Part shown: positions 30,701 through 38,888 of the stretch, one piece after another
Position numbering within the stretch: the first letter of the stretch is position 1
How the letters are laid out: each line of letters begins with the position of its first letter
From: Sphaerospermopsis kisseleviana NIES-73
GTDB lineage: Bacteria; Cyanobacteriota; Cyanobacteriia; Cyanobacteriales; Nostocaceae
DNA length: 64,000 nt
Reading direction: 5' to 3'
Assembly (NCBI RefSeq): GCF_002368075.1
Contig: NZ_AP018314.1
Location: 4,317,819-4,381,818 of the forward strand
Notes under the pieces: model-generated
Databases searched by the model: none
The model's input: the letters and a program-made list of their open reading frames with translations, nothing else
Told to the model about the DNA's origin: nothing
Translations under genes and position numbers: made by a program

Positions 30701-31411
30701 AAATGAAGTATTGGAAGCTTGGGCAGTGCGGTCAGTGGTTGTAAACTGTACATAATTGGTATTACATACTAAGCGATTTACCGCCCGATGGGGTACAGCA
30801 ACTCCTTTTGGTGTGCCTGTAGAACCAGATGTATAAATCACATAAGCAAGATTTTCTGCTGTGACATTGCTGGTGGGATTTTCTGAATTTTGGCGATCAA
30901 TTAATTTCCAATTCCAATCTTGATCTAAACAAACTGTTTTTACACTACTTTCAGCAAAGTTTTCCACATACTTTTGCTGAGTTAATAATACTTTTACTTG
31001 GGAATCTGAGAGCATGAAAGATATCCGCTCTTTGGGATAGCTAGGATCTAGTGGTAGATATGCTGCACCTGCTTTGAGAATACCCAGTAAACCAACGATC
31101 ATTTCTAGGGAACGTTCCACAGAAATCCCTACTAAAACTTCTGTTACTACACCTAAAGATTGTAAATAATGAGCTACTTTATTAGCTTGGTAATTCAACT
31201 CTTGATATGTAAGTTTTTGCCCATCAAAAACAACAGCAATATTATCTGGAGTTTTTTCTACCTGTCCTACAAATAATTCATGGATGCACAAATGTTTAGG
31301 ATAATCTACTCTAGTATTATTCCATTCCACCAATATTGGCTGTTTTTCTTGTTCGGTTAAAACGGGCAAATTCTTAAGAGAACTAGTTGAGTTAATCACC
31401 ATTTCTTCCAT
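24731..31411 (-). CDS. aptA: Anabaenopeptin-type NRPS AptA, A-PCP-C-A(Lys)-PCP-E
   Basis: This 2226-residue initiation synthetase has A1 (no preceding C; A3 YTSGSTGTPKG near 197; pocket DAFFLGVTYK, Ile/Val-like), PCP1 (GGHSLIVTQ near 590), C (HHMAHDGWS near 785), A2 (A3 near 1283; pocket DTEDIGSVVK, the Lys code known from anabaenopeptin synthetases), PCP2 (GGDSILSIQ near 1698) and an epimerase (HHLAVDGVSW near 1884) with a lysine-rich C-terminal tail. In this pathway A1 supplies the exocyclic residue joined through a urea to D-Lys. The Ile/Val-like pocket resembles that expected for nodulapeptin or anabaenopeptin F-type side chains. Palindromic repeats are inserted in frame near 25524, 27033 and 27145. 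Start ATG at 31411; a second ATG at 31402 is equally possible. Confidence 0.93.
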   Translation of the reverse strand: MEEMVINSTSSLKNLPVLTEQEKQPILVEWNNTRVDYPKHLCIHELFVGQVEKTPDNIAVVFDGQKLTYQELNYQANKVAHYLQSLGVVTEVLVGISVERSLEMIVGLLGILKAGAAYLPLDPSYPKERISFMLSDSQVKVLLTQQKYVENFAESSVKTVCLDQDWNWKLIDRQNSENPTSNVTAENLAYVIYTSGSTGTPKGVAVPHRAVNRLVCNTNYVQFTTTDRTAQASNTSFDAATFEIWGTLLHGATLVGVPQNVLLSPLYFADYISEQKINILFLTTALFNQLANIVPQAFKDLRYLLFGGEAVDPKTVRAVLKNGAPQNLLHVYGPTESTTYSCFYPVEDVPEGATTLPIGRPISNTQIYILNEQLQPVPVGTPGEIYIGGDGLARGYLNRPELTEERFISHPFHNPKSKIQNPKLYKTGDLARYLPDGNIEFVGRVDNQVKIRGFRIELGEVEAALSQHPDIKQAVVIVREDVPGDKRLVAYVVSDQKSPVTATTLKSFLEDKLPAYMIPAAWMVLDSLPLTPNGKVDRRSLPAPARTRPDLEEAFVAPRNSIEEQLATLWTQLLGLDVVGVNDNFFCLGGHSLIVTQMISRAREIFSVNISFVQVFANPTIAAVAELITQGGEEIQWERPIIQHIAHEGLVPVSFSQERIYFVHKLAPENSAYQFQATMDIRGKLDFEALKRSLDEIVRRHEIFRTTYQEVNGRLYQVIHPHPGAAFRVVDLRHIPEPERQIEAQKLVEAELLTHLDLTQLPIVQWAVFQLSDQDYIFTHVEHHMAHDGWSFNVFLSELVTLYEAFSSGKPSPLPELKYQFADFATWQREWAKTKEAQAQLLYWQQKLAGIPPLLELPYDRPRPKEQTYNGEHARMELPVELCESLRVFSHQQGATLFMTMLEAFIILLHRYIGQDDIFIGSAVANRRMHQIEKIMGMVVNNLVLRTDVSGNPTVRELLDRVRQMTMEAYANEDVPFDKVVEAVKPVRNLSHNPLFQVMFSFHNSAKPYLKFPGFDFILHEPASNKSAKFDLDFLVIPRFEQSVQHGAKTGAKGITLDLEYNSDLFDAESMEAMLEQYEQVLIEMVAKPEQRIGQIPLITASQQKLLGECNQTERENTQSQCIHKLFELQVELTPDAIAVEQDGKKLTYRELSDRANKIAHYLQSLGVKPETLVGICVDRSLEMIAGLLGILKAGGAYVPIDPAYPQERIAEIITDTQLGILLTQNRYFGEGSRTVQEKLAGYSGQTIYLDTDWAKIATQSTANPVSDVQLNNLAYIIYTSGSTGKPKGVMIEHRSMLNFITTAIDEYGINAQDKVLQFASVCFDTSIEEIFPCLAVGATLVLRTEEMLNSSDDFWRCCQKWQLTVLDLPTAYWHQLVTELQPQNSPIPGSLRTVIIGGEEVQLEKVQHWHNCTAHTSTSLSDHLSPAPQLFNSYGPTEATVVTTLERLTPENRFDFAHRTTSVSIGKPISNAQVYVLDQYQQPVPIGVPGELHIGGAGLARGYWQRPELTAEKFIEKAGSRGQEAEGNNRLYKTGDLVRFRRDGNLEYLGRVDNQVKIRGFRIELGEIETVLRQHPQVSQAVVIAHQEITGQKRLVAYFVPQAPQPTIDELRQFLKQKLPNYMIPAAFMVLDSIPMTSNQKVDYLALPTPDFSRSDEDKFAAPRTLIEEKLVAIWSEVLRIENVGIHDNYFELGGDSILSIQLVSKANQAGIQIAAKQLFRYQTIGELATVAGMTRQINAEQGLVTGKVGLTPIQKWFFEQKLPEINYFNQSALLEVPADLQPELLQEVVQKLLGQHDALRLQFVQEGENWQQIHTDVQETVPLSIFDLSHLSAAEQETAIKTKDPELQASLDLATGKIAKFALFQLGKNQPSCLLVVIHHLAVDGVSWRILLEDLATAYQQVIRGQMIKLPEKTTSWKYWSDRLTEYAQTQAVKELDYWVNQSNISTKPLPIDYYFDSAQYKPAVAENNTVASTTSVSLALNEEQTRALLQDVPAAYNTQINDVLLTALVQSFAQWTGENSLLIDLEGHGREDLFEDVDLSRTVGWFTTLFPVGLAIKENQPGEALKSVKEQLRSIPNRGIGYGVLRYLNTDTSILEKLASFPSAQVSFNYLGQFDQVLKASSVLGEAKEFKSEQSGLNRRSHLLGISGFIRAGKLEMTWAYSDKIHKRDTIERLASGFMEALTNLIDHCQSKDEQSYTPSDFSAAKLNQKQLDKFLAKLNKKK

Positions 31412-31552
31412 GAATTTTGTATATAAATTGATATTTTTAATGTATTAAGAACTGCTGAATATTTGCTGTTTTGATGATTTTTATTATCTTAATGATTGGC
31501 TATCATGTTGAAATTTTCTCAAAAACATGACTTTTTTTATTGTTAGATTTGC

Positions 31553-31681
31553 GAGCATCCCAACTTTGGAAAAATAAACGCCGCTACACCAACAACTCTC
31601 TGAAACCCTCTTACCTTTGTGTACTTTGCGTTCTTTGCGGTTCAATCAAATAAAATAAACTTGCACATTTGGTATGCTGCC
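31553..31681. mobile_element. MITE-like element, gagcatcccaa family
   Basis: It begins gagcatcccaa and ends ttggtatgctgcc, an imperfect terminal inverted repeat. The body aligns with 59899-60046 (shared accaaca.ctct, cttacctt.gtgt, ttcgttc blocks, aataaactt, acatttgg). Two diverged copies in one window support a non-autonomous element. Confidence 0.6.
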
Positions 31682-31700
31682 TTAGATTTGATTTTTAGAG

Positions 31701-31752
31701 AAATGGCCTTTGAGGTATTAATTAAGGTGTAATCTAACTCAGAGGCCATTTT
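31701..31752. terminator. Long-stem hairpin upstream of the aptA promoter region
   Basis: AAATGGCCTTTGAG and CTCAGAGGCCATTT pair over 14 bp with one mismatch; the plus strand then reads ttttatat. It lies about 110-160 nt beyond the stop of the small gene 31863-32297 on the transcribed strand, so it plausibly separates that gene from aptA. Confidence 0.55.
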
Positions 31753-31862
31753 TATATTATCTCTAATTTTGGTGCGATTTTTTTACCACCAAGGTAGAAA
31801 TTTAAAAGACACCTTTATTTAGTGACATTTATTTAAGAATGTCACCAAATTTCAGGATGAAA

Positions 31863-32297
31863 TTATGCTTCTACTGCTACTTCTTCATCCTCATCTACAA
31901 TTTCTACGGTTCTTGGTTCTTCAACTACTTCTGCTTCTGTCGCTGTATTAGCTTCTGATTCTACGTGAGTTGTTAATTTGGTTTTTAGCTCGTCGGAAAT
32001 GGGTAAATCATTGATTTCTTTGACGAGCGCCCTGATAGATTCGTTTTTAGTCCTTTCTGAATAAACTGCTTTGAGAATAGCTTCAAAACCAAAATCTCCT
32101 GTCAGGTCTCCTACTGCTCCTACTAACCCCAGTAAACCTATACCTCCCAGGATGCCAAAGGGTCCCCCTACTGCTGTGAGCGCCGCTACAATAGCAGCAT
32201 TACTACCTGAGTATGATATTGCCATAACTACAAGAATTATGCCAGGAAGACCTAGACCAGCTAGTTTTCTTACGATTTCGTCCATCATTTTTATCAC
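31863..32297 (-). CDS. Small glycine-rich membrane protein, paralog 1 of a pair
   Basis: This 144-residue protein has a short N-terminal helix (DEIVRKLAGLGLPG), two hydrophobic, Gly/Ala-rich segments (residues about 14-60, with GSNAAI and VGGPFGILGGIGLLGLVGAVGDL), a conserved EAILKAVYSER block, and a very acidic C-terminal tail (residues about 110-144, EDEEVAVEA). I recognise no characterised family. It is about 65% identical by eye to the gene at 32584-33003 over the first 105 residues, while the tails differ completely. Both lie between hphCD and aptA on the same strand, which suggests recent tandem duplication. Roles in membrane insertion, peptide immunity or unrelated housekeeping are all open. 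Confidence 0.75.
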   Translation of the reverse strand: MIKMMDEIVRKLAGLGLPGIILVVMAISYSGSNAAIVAALTAVGGPFGILGGIGLLGLVGAVGDLTGDFGFEAILKAVYSERTKNESIRALVKEINDLPISDELKTKLTTHVESEANTATEAEVVEEPRTVEIVDEDEEVAVEA

Positions 32298-32583
32298 CTA
32301 CAGTCCTTAATCTTGTTGGTTAATTGTTGGTTAATTGTTAGTTAAAATTTGCTTGGTGGCATGAGATTGAATTATCTAGACTAAGCAAGATAAGTGTCTC
32401 TTGAGAGTAAATCCAGATAGTTTTTAACATTCTCTTTCCTATTCAACCTCAATCTATACAAATCGTCAATTCAATAATTGGTCAGTAAACACTAAAAATC
32501 AGGAATTTGATCACAGCCAACAATTCGCTGATGAATTGAAAGCTAAAATATGATTTTGGTATCTAATGATATAATCCTTTATT

Positions 32584-33003
32584 TTAATTAAAAGCATGAT
32601 TGTTTTCTATTTTTACAGATGATGTATTTACAGTTCTTAGAGATGGTAAATATTTTTTACTTTCTGATTTTAGATGATCTTGCAATTTTAGTTTTAGCTC
32701 CTGGCAAATTGGTAAATTTTGAATTTCGTAGAGTAGCGATCGCAAAGTTTCGGTTTTGCTACGTTCTGAATAAACGGCTTTGATAATAGCTTCAATTCCA
32801 TAATCTGCAATCAGATCACCTATAACTTTTACCAAACCCAGTAACCCTATTCCGCCAACTATACCAAAAGGTCCCCCTACAGATGTCAGTAATCCTGCGA
32901 TCGCAGCATTACTACCTGCTGATGCGACTGCTAAAATTAAAATAATGATACCCGGAAGACCTAAACCGGCAAGTTTTTTCACAATTTCATCCACTGTCAT
33001 CAC
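32584..33003 (-). CDS. Small glycine-rich membrane protein, paralog 2 of a pair
   Basis: This 139-residue protein shares with its neighbour the DEIVKKLAGLGLPGII start, the VGGPFGIVGGIGLLGLV membrane segment and the EAIIKAVYSERSKTE block. Its C-terminus is basic or neutral (SLRTVNTSSVKIENNHAFN) instead of acidic. The 286-bp gap to 32297 shows no gene and no clear terminator. The conserved core with diverged tails suggests that the core anchors in a membrane or self-assembles while the tail varies. The function is unknown to me. Confidence 0.75.
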   Translation of the reverse strand: MMTVDEIVKKLAGLGLPGIIILILAVASAGSNAAIAGLLTSVGGPFGIVGGIGLLGLVKVIGDLIADYGIEAIIKAVYSERSKTETLRSLLYEIQNLPICQELKLKLQDHLKSESKKYLPSLRTVNTSSVKIENNHAFN

Positions 33004-33174
33004 CTAACATTTTGATATTGTTGTTTTCAATTTTCTGAGTTTTATGAAATTGGAGTTATTGTACACACATAAATTGTAGACACATAAACAGATTTGATAC
33101 TTGTTCTAATTTTAAGTTAGATAAAATTTACCCCCTTAATTTATTAAATCTGGATTCAGAAATTTGATTTTTCT

Positions 33175-33285
33175 AGGACTTACGCAAGATGTGACTGAAA
33201 ACCTTATTCTTGCCTAGGGGTAATTCATGTACCTTGCTTACCGAAGGATATTACCCCTACTTTCGTTCCCTTTTGCGTAAGTCCT
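33175..33285. mobile_element. MITE, aggacttacgcaa family
   Basis: Perfect 13-bp terminal inverted repeats (aggacttacgcaa / ttgcgtaagtcct) bound 111 bp. An inner inverted repeat (ggggtaa...ttacccc) makes the whole element a long hairpin. Close relatives lie at 39296-39387 and 63474-63565. It occupies most of the 311-bp gap between hphCD and the small membrane protein. Confidence 0.85.
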
Positions 33286-33314
33286 GTTTTCATCAGATTT
33301 TTTTCAATCAAGAA

Positions 33315-35051
33315 TTAATCAAGATTATGGCTGATTTTGCCTTTTACCGCAGAAATAGCCACCGTTCTAGGAGAGGCTAAATAATTTTTGCCTGTAGGAT
33401 CGCCACTGCGTCCTTTAAAATTACGATTGGTTGCATAAACCCCCGTTTCTTCTTTGTTTAAAACTCCAAGTCCCGAATTGATACAAGCACCACAACCTGA
33501 TTTGAGGATCTTTGCACCTGCTTGGGTAAAAATGTCCATATATCCTAATGCTTCTGCTTTTTCCCGAATTTCTACGGAGGCAGGAACAATAAACAAGTTT
33601 ACACCATCCGCGACTCGGTGATTCTGTAAAACTTCGGCTGCTTGGGCTAAGTCGTATAATTTACCTCCTGTACAAGAGCCAATAAAGGCTTTGGTAATGG
33701 GGGTTTCTTCTATCTGGCTAATAGGTACTACTTGATCTGGTTTGGGAGGACGGGCTACTTGCGGCTCTAGATTACTGAGGTCGAATTTATACACTTTTTC
33801 ATATTCAGCATCGGCATCGCCAACAAATTCTTCAAATTCTTGATCAGAGCGACTTCTAACATAGTCGCGGGTTGTGTCATCGGGAACAATTAAGCCACAG
33901 ATTGCTCCACACTCAATGGCCATATTAGCAAGGGTCAAGCGTTCATCATAAGGCATTTGTTCGAGTATTGACCCTCTAAATTCCATGACCTTGCTTGTAC
34001 CACCAGCACAGCCGATTTGTCCCAGGATAAACAAGATAATATCCTTAGCACTGATATGGGGGGGTAGAGTTCCAGATAACTCAAATACCAATGTGGGAGG
34101 AACACGAATCCACATATCCCCCATAGCATAGATATTTGCCATGTCTGTAGTCCCCACACCAGTAGAAAAAGCTCCTAATGCTCCGTAAGTACAAGTATGG
34201 GAATCTGTACCAGCAATGATCATTCCTGGGCGGACAAATCCTTTTTCTGGTAGTAAAACGTGACAGATACCAGCAGCTTCACCGGGGGAAACTATATCAA
34301 ATAAATGACATCCTTGCTCTTTGGCAAAGTCTACCATTTCCTGATACATGACATTGGCTTTTTGATCATTGCGAATGTCATTAACTTGGATAAAATGATC
34401 TGCTACTAATACTACCCGTTGAGCATCCCACAATTTTGCTTCTTGTCCGTAGTGTTTATAAAATGTTGTGGCTACAGGTCCTGCTACCGCATCATGGGAT
34501 AAAGCTAAGTCAACTTGAGCAAAAACCACTTCTCCAGGACGGACGTAAGCATTACCAGAGGCTTTAGCAAGGAGTTTTTCTACTAAAGTCATGGGTCTTT
34601 GGGGAGTTACGCTTTGAGGAATGGTAATTTTGCCCTGACGACGTTGATGATTAAATGGTATGAGTCCACCTACTTGGGCGATCGCATCCACTACAGGATT
34701 TTCCTGTGTTTCCTCTAAAATTTCTAAATTTAAGCCAATATTGATACTATTGCGATAAAAAATTTCTGCAAATGATTTGGCCTGAATTTTTTCAATTCCC
34801 GCAGCTTTCAAAGCGACAGGGGCAATTTCTCGACTAGAACCACAGCCAAAATTTTCTCCAGCGACAATTACATTATATTTTAATAACTCTCCTACTCCTA
34901 TCAAATGTTCTAAAGCATATTGTTTTAAAATATCAGGATCATAGGTTGTAGCTCGATTGGCAGGCATAATATCATCAGTGTTAATATCATCCCCTAAATA
35001 TAAAACTTTGTTATTTACTTCTTTATTTATAGGACTCATGCAGCACCTCAA
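33315..35051 (-). CDS. hphCD: HphCD-like fused isopropylmalate/benzylmalate isomerase (LeuD-LeuC fusion)
   Basis: This 578-residue aconitase-family protein has the small swivel subunit first (LeuD-like, about 10-150, [15 protein letters not shown] and [13 protein letters not shown]) and then the large subunit (LeuC-like, about 165-575). Fe-S ligands are visible in [17 protein letters not shown] and GCGACINSG. This fused, inverted order is that of HphCD from cyanobacterial homophenylalanine/homotyrosine synthesis, which isomerises 2-benzylmalate (or its hydroxyphenyl analogue) to the 3-isomer. It starts 4 bp after the hphB stop, so the two are one operon; an alternative ATG lies at 35039. The location near Hty-using NRPSs supports hphCD over primary leucine synthesis. 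Confidence 0.88.
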   Translation of the reverse strand: MRCCMSPINKEVNNKVLYLGDDINTDDIMPANRATTYDPDILKQYALEHLIGVGELLKYNVIVAGENFGCGSSREIAPVALKAAGIEKIQAKSFAEIFYRNSINIGLNLEILEETQENPVVDAIAQVGGLIPFNHQRRQGKITIPQSVTPQRPMTLVEKLLAKASGNAYVRPGEVVFAQVDLALSHDAVAGPVATTFYKHYGQEAKLWDAQRVVLVADHFIQVNDIRNDQKANVMYQEMVDFAKEQGCHLFDIVSPGEAAGICHVLLPEKGFVRPGMIIAGTDSHTCTYGALGAFSTGVGTTDMANIYAMGDMWIRVPPTLVFELSGTLPPHISAKDIILFILGQIGCAGGTSKVMEFRGSILEQMPYDERLTLANMAIECGAICGLIVPDDTTRDYVRSRSDQEFEEFVGDADAEYEKVYKFDLSNLEPQVARPPKPDQVVPISQIEETPITKAFIGSCTGGKLYDLAQAAEVLQNHRVADGVNLFIVPASVEIREKAEALGYMDIFTQAGAKILKSGCGACINSGLGVLNKEETGVYATNRNFKGRSGDPTGKNYLASPRTVAISAVKGKISHNLD

Positions 35052-35055
35052 TTCC

Positions 35056-36126
35056 TCAATTTTGTTCTAGCTTGTGTAAATTATAAATTTCTTCTAGTAA
35101 AAGCTGTATTAATTGTTCGGTATTGACTAATATTTCTTCTCCTTGAGGAGATAAATCCGCCGTCCGATATCCTTGAGCTAAAACTCGATCTTGTGCAGCT
35201 ACAATTTTCTGGGCAGCTTTTTTTTGCCCCCACTGCTCTAGCATTAAAACACAAGCTCCAATAGTTCCTAAAGGATTAGCAATTCCTTTACCTGCTATAT
35301 CTGGTGCAGTACCGTGAATTGCTTCGTATAGTCCAAATCCATCGGCATTGAGACTGGCTGATCCTAATAAACCTAGAGAACCAACTAATGCTCCGCCAAT
35401 ATCGCTAAGAATATCTCCAAACAAATTACTGGCTAAAATTACATCAAATCTTTGGGGATTCATCACCATTTGCATGGCTAAATTATCCACTAACATTGGT
35501 TCGACCACAACATCAGGAAATGCGGTTGCTTCTTCTTGCACTAAACGAGTCCAAGGCAAATTAGGTAAGGCATTTTCTTTATGAGCTACTGTTAGTTTTC
35601 CTCGGCGTTGTTGGGCTTTTTGCAAGGCTTGACGAGCAATGCGTCGTATTTCATGATCGTAATAGAGCATGGTATGGTAGCCATAAGCTCCTTTTTCATC
35701 TGAACCACGTGCAGCAGAGCCAAAATAAATTCCACTGACTAATTCTCGAATGACGAGTATATCCAGTCCTTTAATTTTCTCTGGACGTAAGCTAGATTTA
35801 TGCACCAAACTATCAACAATCGTAATGGGACGTAGATTGCAAAAAAAGTCATAATGTTTTCGCAATTCTAGCAGTCCACCTTGGGTAACTGCACCAAAGA
35901 CAATGCCATCAGATCCATTACATAGTTCTATCGTAGTTTGGGGAAAGTAACTACCAAATTTTTCTAAGGCGGTTTTACCCAGCCAAGCATAATCTACCTG
36001 TACGGTAAATTTTTCTAGGTTAGCTACTTGCTGCAAAACTTTTAAGGAAGCTTCTACAACCTCTGGACCAATTCCTTCACCAGGAATAGCAACAATGCGA
36101 TAAGACTGATTGCTTAATGACCTCAT
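35056..36126 (-). CDS. hphB: HphB-like 3-isopropylmalate/3-benzylmalate dehydrogenase
   Basis: This 356-residue protein is of the isocitrate/isopropylmalate dehydrogenase family. The N-terminal [17 protein letters not shown], catalytic-region [41 protein letters not shown] and [19 protein letters not shown] are all present. In the Hph pathway HphB oxidatively decarboxylates 3-benzylmalate, after which a general aminotransferase makes homophenylalanine or homotyrosine. It heads the hphB-hphCD pair. The family residues look intact, and the Hph assignment is by context, since LeuB is very similar. Confidence 0.87.
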   Translation of the reverse strand: MRSLSNQSYRIVAIPGEGIGPEVVEASLKVLQQVANLEKFTVQVDYAWLGKTALEKFGSYFPQTTIELCNGSDGIVFGAVTQGGLLELRKHYDFFCNLRPITIVDSLVHKSSLRPEKIKGLDILVIRELVSGIYFGSAARGSDEKGAYGYHTMLYYDHEIRRIARQALQKAQQRRGKLTVAHKENALPNLPWTRLVQEEATAFPDVVVEPMLVDNLAMQMVMNPQRFDVILASNLFGDILSDIGGALVGSLGLLGSASLNADGFGLYEAIHGTAPDIAGKGIANPLGTIGACVLMLEQWGQKKAAQKIVAAQDRVLAQGYRTADLSPQGEEILVNTEQLIQLLLEEIYNLHKLEQN

Positions 36127-36443
36127 TTTCCCTGATTTTTTAGTTGATGAGGATTGATCACTGCTGAAATTTTCAACGCTTAACTCCTACTCAATAACAA
36201 CACTGAAAACATCATGTTTGATAAAATTTGAGAAAAATATGTGTACAATGGTTCACACTAATTCACTCCTCTTTTTTCCCAGACTTTTCCTGAGAATGCA
36301 AGGACAGTTAAGACAGTTAAGATTATTTATAATCAATTACAAAAATTAATACTATTATGATAAAATAATTTTATATGGAACTCCCATTTGATTTTTGAGA
36401 GCTTGCGTGATAGCAGGGTTATGAACGCTCCAAACCCCTTTAA
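36127..36443. other. hphB upstream region
   Basis: This 317-bp non-coding gap between hphB and the 814-residue gene on the same strand carries the direct-repeat motif at 36298-36324 and, further upstream, AAAATTATTTTAT and TCAAATGGGA, both of which also occur upstream of the large NRPS. Confidence 0.55.
36298..36324 (-). promoter_or_regulatory. Putative direct-repeat regulatory element upstream of hphB
   Basis: On the minus strand it reads CTTAACTGT twice in tandem, then CCTTGC, about 172 nt before the hphB start. On the plus strand gcaaggaca.ttaaga is shared exactly with the mdnA element at 5711. The NRPS at 44054 has a looser version. Confidence 0.45.
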
Positions 36444-38888
36444 TTAATTCTTGACATTAACAGACATTCCGAAAATCTTGATCTTACCATTGTTTTGACT
36501 GATTTTCACTGATGTTAGTTCTTGGTTTAACAAATAAAATCTGCCCATGATACTCACTGAATTATAACGACCATTCTGAGATTTTTTAAGTATTAATGTG
36601 GCTTTTTTCTGATTATTAACTCCTTTGAGGATGAGAATATCCCCAAAATTAAAGCTACCAGATGCAGTTAATTTTTCACTATTTACTTTGGCGTTAATGT
36701 TGGCAATATTAGAACCCAAAAAATTGAGATTACCTACAATACTAGCTGAATTATTGATATTTCCTTGATTGTCTTTACCAAGGGTAATTGTAGCACCATT
36801 GAAGGCTAAAATGCCGAAATCAAAATCATTTTTTGCTTTCAATCCTCTTTCATTCAAGATGATACCTAATGCAGTAAATTTTTTGCCTAAAATAGTTAGA
36901 TTCCCTAAACCAGAAACTTTTCTCTTGGTTAAGTCAACTTTCAATTTGGGAACATTCAATTGCAAAATATTCACTAAATTCAGAAATACATCTTTGATGA
37001 AAATATCTTGAACGTTAAATAATAATTTGCCCTTACCTAACGCTTGATTAAAGGCGGTAATATCTGCTTCACCTGTGGCAATTTGTTGATTTAAATTTAC
37101 TGTTAACAGGGGAATATTGAGACTTAAAAACCCAAGTAAATTGATTTCCAGATGGTTGATGTTAATACTGTTTTGATTAATATCAAACTTAATACCTGCT
37201 AGGGTATTACCTAAGAGGGAAATTTTTCCAAAACCACTACCGCAGCCAGTTTTGATATCTATAATTAAATCATCAACATCAAGACTTATGAGATTAGCTA
37301 AATTTAAATCAAAGTTGTTAAAGATCGCATTTGTAGCAGTAATTTCAAATTCTACATTGGCAATTTGGTTACCAAGTAATTCTACATAACCATCTCCCTG
37401 AAGATATTGTTCTGTGGGTGTAACTTTTAAGGCTAAATCTAAACTATTATCATCTGCTCCTGTGATTTTGGCAAATCCTAAATCTATTTCAAAAACTTTT
37501 AATGAACCACTAATTTTATTTAAACTTATGTTACCTTCCAGAAGTAAAATCGCTTCATGACCCCAAGCGTTGATTTTACCGTTAATTTCTAATCCTTCTG
37601 ATATGGGTTGACCGGCAATGATTGTAGGGAAGGGAACATATTTAATCAATGGGTTGCGTTTTCCGTCTGCATCTGCATCAACTGATTCAATCTGCAAATT
37701 ATCTAAGGTTTCTAATAAGGACAATGCTTTGTTAACTAATTCTGTGGAAAAACCTGCTTGTTTTTCAATAAAAGAGGTAACTGGACCTTGCCACAAATCT
37801 ATTAAACTAACGGGTTGATTAACAGTTAAAACTAATGCTAATCTTTGAGGATCATTAGTATCTATCAGAAATGCTACTTCTATGTCTATTTCTTCCCATC
37901 TTAAATCACCAATGAAACCAAAGTTATCAAAGTAAGGTGGTAAATATGTTCCTCCTCCTTGGAATCTGAGATTACGTAGTTCTGTTCCATTCAATCCATA
38001 GGGATTATGCCAGGTTTTTTCACCTTGCTGACAAAAATATGCTGTTAAAGATTCAGGTTCGAGGGACAGATTTCCTGCAAGAAATAGTTTAGGTTCATCT
38101 TCTTGACTGGGATCATAACCTTGAAGAGTTAAATTTCCCGTTAATCCAAATCTTGGTTGTAAATCAGGATCAATATTTAATTCGAGTAGTAAGTTATTAA
38201 AATCTGCTTGCAATGGTGGTTGAGAAAATAAGTTTCTTTGTCCTGCAATATGACCTGTTAAAGATATTTTTCCTGTGGAATTGATGTTAATTAATCCTGC
38301 TAAATTACTAATTTCTAAATACTCGTATATAAATTTACTCAGATTTTTGGGAATGGTTTGTAAATCAATATCTCCAATAAAATTCAATCCTTTGCTTAAG
38401 TTAATATTACCTAGTTCTTGATGAAGGTAATTATGATCATCATTAGATATAATCAACTCTGCTTTGTCTAAGTTTAAATTACTGATGATCGGAACTGTAT
38501 TTGTTAGGTTACTAAAACTAAATCCATCATTTAATTGATATTTTAAAATAGGATTTTTACTAAAAACTAATTCTATATTTTGATTATTGAGTAATCCCTG
38601 TACGTAAATTTCTATGTTTTGAGCATTTTTATATATTTTACATTTTGGGTTAATTATAATAATTTCATGTCCACCAAATACTTCTGTAATAATTCTCTCG
38701 AAGATCACATTTATGTATTTGACTTGACTATGAATGTCAAAAATTTTATCTAAATCTATCTGTACATCATCAAACTCTATGTAATTCTCTGAATCTGATG
38801 TTAATAATTTTACATCATCTAAAGCTTCTAGTTTTAATTTGATATCTTCAGGTAAGATAATGGTTGCTAGATCAAGACTATTAGACAT
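36444..38888 (-). CDS. Unrecognised 814-residue beta-repeat protein
   Basis: This long protein has no signal peptide or obvious membrane helix. From about residue 440 it consists of degenerate units of 45-55 residues containing motifs like LGNQIANVEFEI, LGNTLAGIKFDI and LGSNIANINAKV, alternating with Asn/Asp-Leu-Ile segments. The pattern suggests an elongated beta-structure such as a lipid-groove (AsmA/TamB/VPS13-like) or beta-helix fold; that is inference. A middle region (about 250-440) with GGGTYLPPYFDNFGFIGDLRW and a DADGKRNP motif is more compact. Asn and Ile content is high. It is transcribed toward hphB but 317 bp away, and divergently from the AAA-like gene. I know no characterised homolog. 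Confidence 0.7.
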   Translation of the reverse strand: MSNSLDLATIILPEDIKLKLEALDDVKLLTSDSENYIEFDDVQIDLDKIFDIHSQVKYINVIFERIITEVFGGHEIIIINPKCKIYKNAQNIEIYVQGLLNNQNIELVFSKNPILKYQLNDGFSFSNLTNTVPIISNLNLDKAELIISNDDHNYLHQELGNINLSKGLNFIGDIDLQTIPKNLSKFIYEYLEISNLAGLININSTGKISLTGHIAGQRNLFSQPPLQADFNNLLLELNIDPDLQPRFGLTGNLTLQGYDPSQEDEPKLFLAGNLSLEPESLTAYFCQQGEKTWHNPYGLNGTELRNLRFQGGGTYLPPYFDNFGFIGDLRWEEIDIEVAFLIDTNDPQRLALVLTVNQPVSLIDLWQGPVTSFIEKQAGFSTELVNKALSLLETLDNLQIESVDADADGKRNPLIKYVPFPTIIAGQPISEGLEINGKINAWGHEAILLLEGNISLNKISGSLKVFEIDLGFAKITGADDNSLDLALKVTPTEQYLQGDGYVELLGNQIANVEFEITATNAIFNNFDLNLANLISLDVDDLIIDIKTGCGSGFGKISLLGNTLAGIKFDINQNSININHLEINLLGFLSLNIPLLTVNLNQQIATGEADITAFNQALGKGKLLFNVQDIFIKDVFLNLVNILQLNVPKLKVDLTKRKVSGLGNLTILGKKFTALGIILNERGLKAKNDFDFGILAFNGATITLGKDNQGNINNSASIVGNLNFLGSNIANINAKVNSEKLTASGSFNFGDILILKGVNNQKKATLILKKSQNGRYNSVSIMGRFYLLNQELTSVKISQNNGKIKIFGMSVNVKN

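Larger units (their letters stand above)
31412..31862. other. aptA upstream region
   Basis: This 451-bp stretch without a gene contains an AT-rich leader next to aptA, a MITE-like element (31553-31681) and a strong hairpin (31701-31752). The aptA promoter presumably lies between 31412 and 31552. I cannot point to specific -10/-35 boxes. Confidence 0.5.

Noticed and set aside
33315-36126. Primary leucine biosynthesis genes (leuB, leuCD)
   Set aside because: The LeuD-LeuC fusion, the HphA-like partner and the Hty-using NRPS context favour the hph pathway, though sequence alone cannot exclude leucine synthesis.
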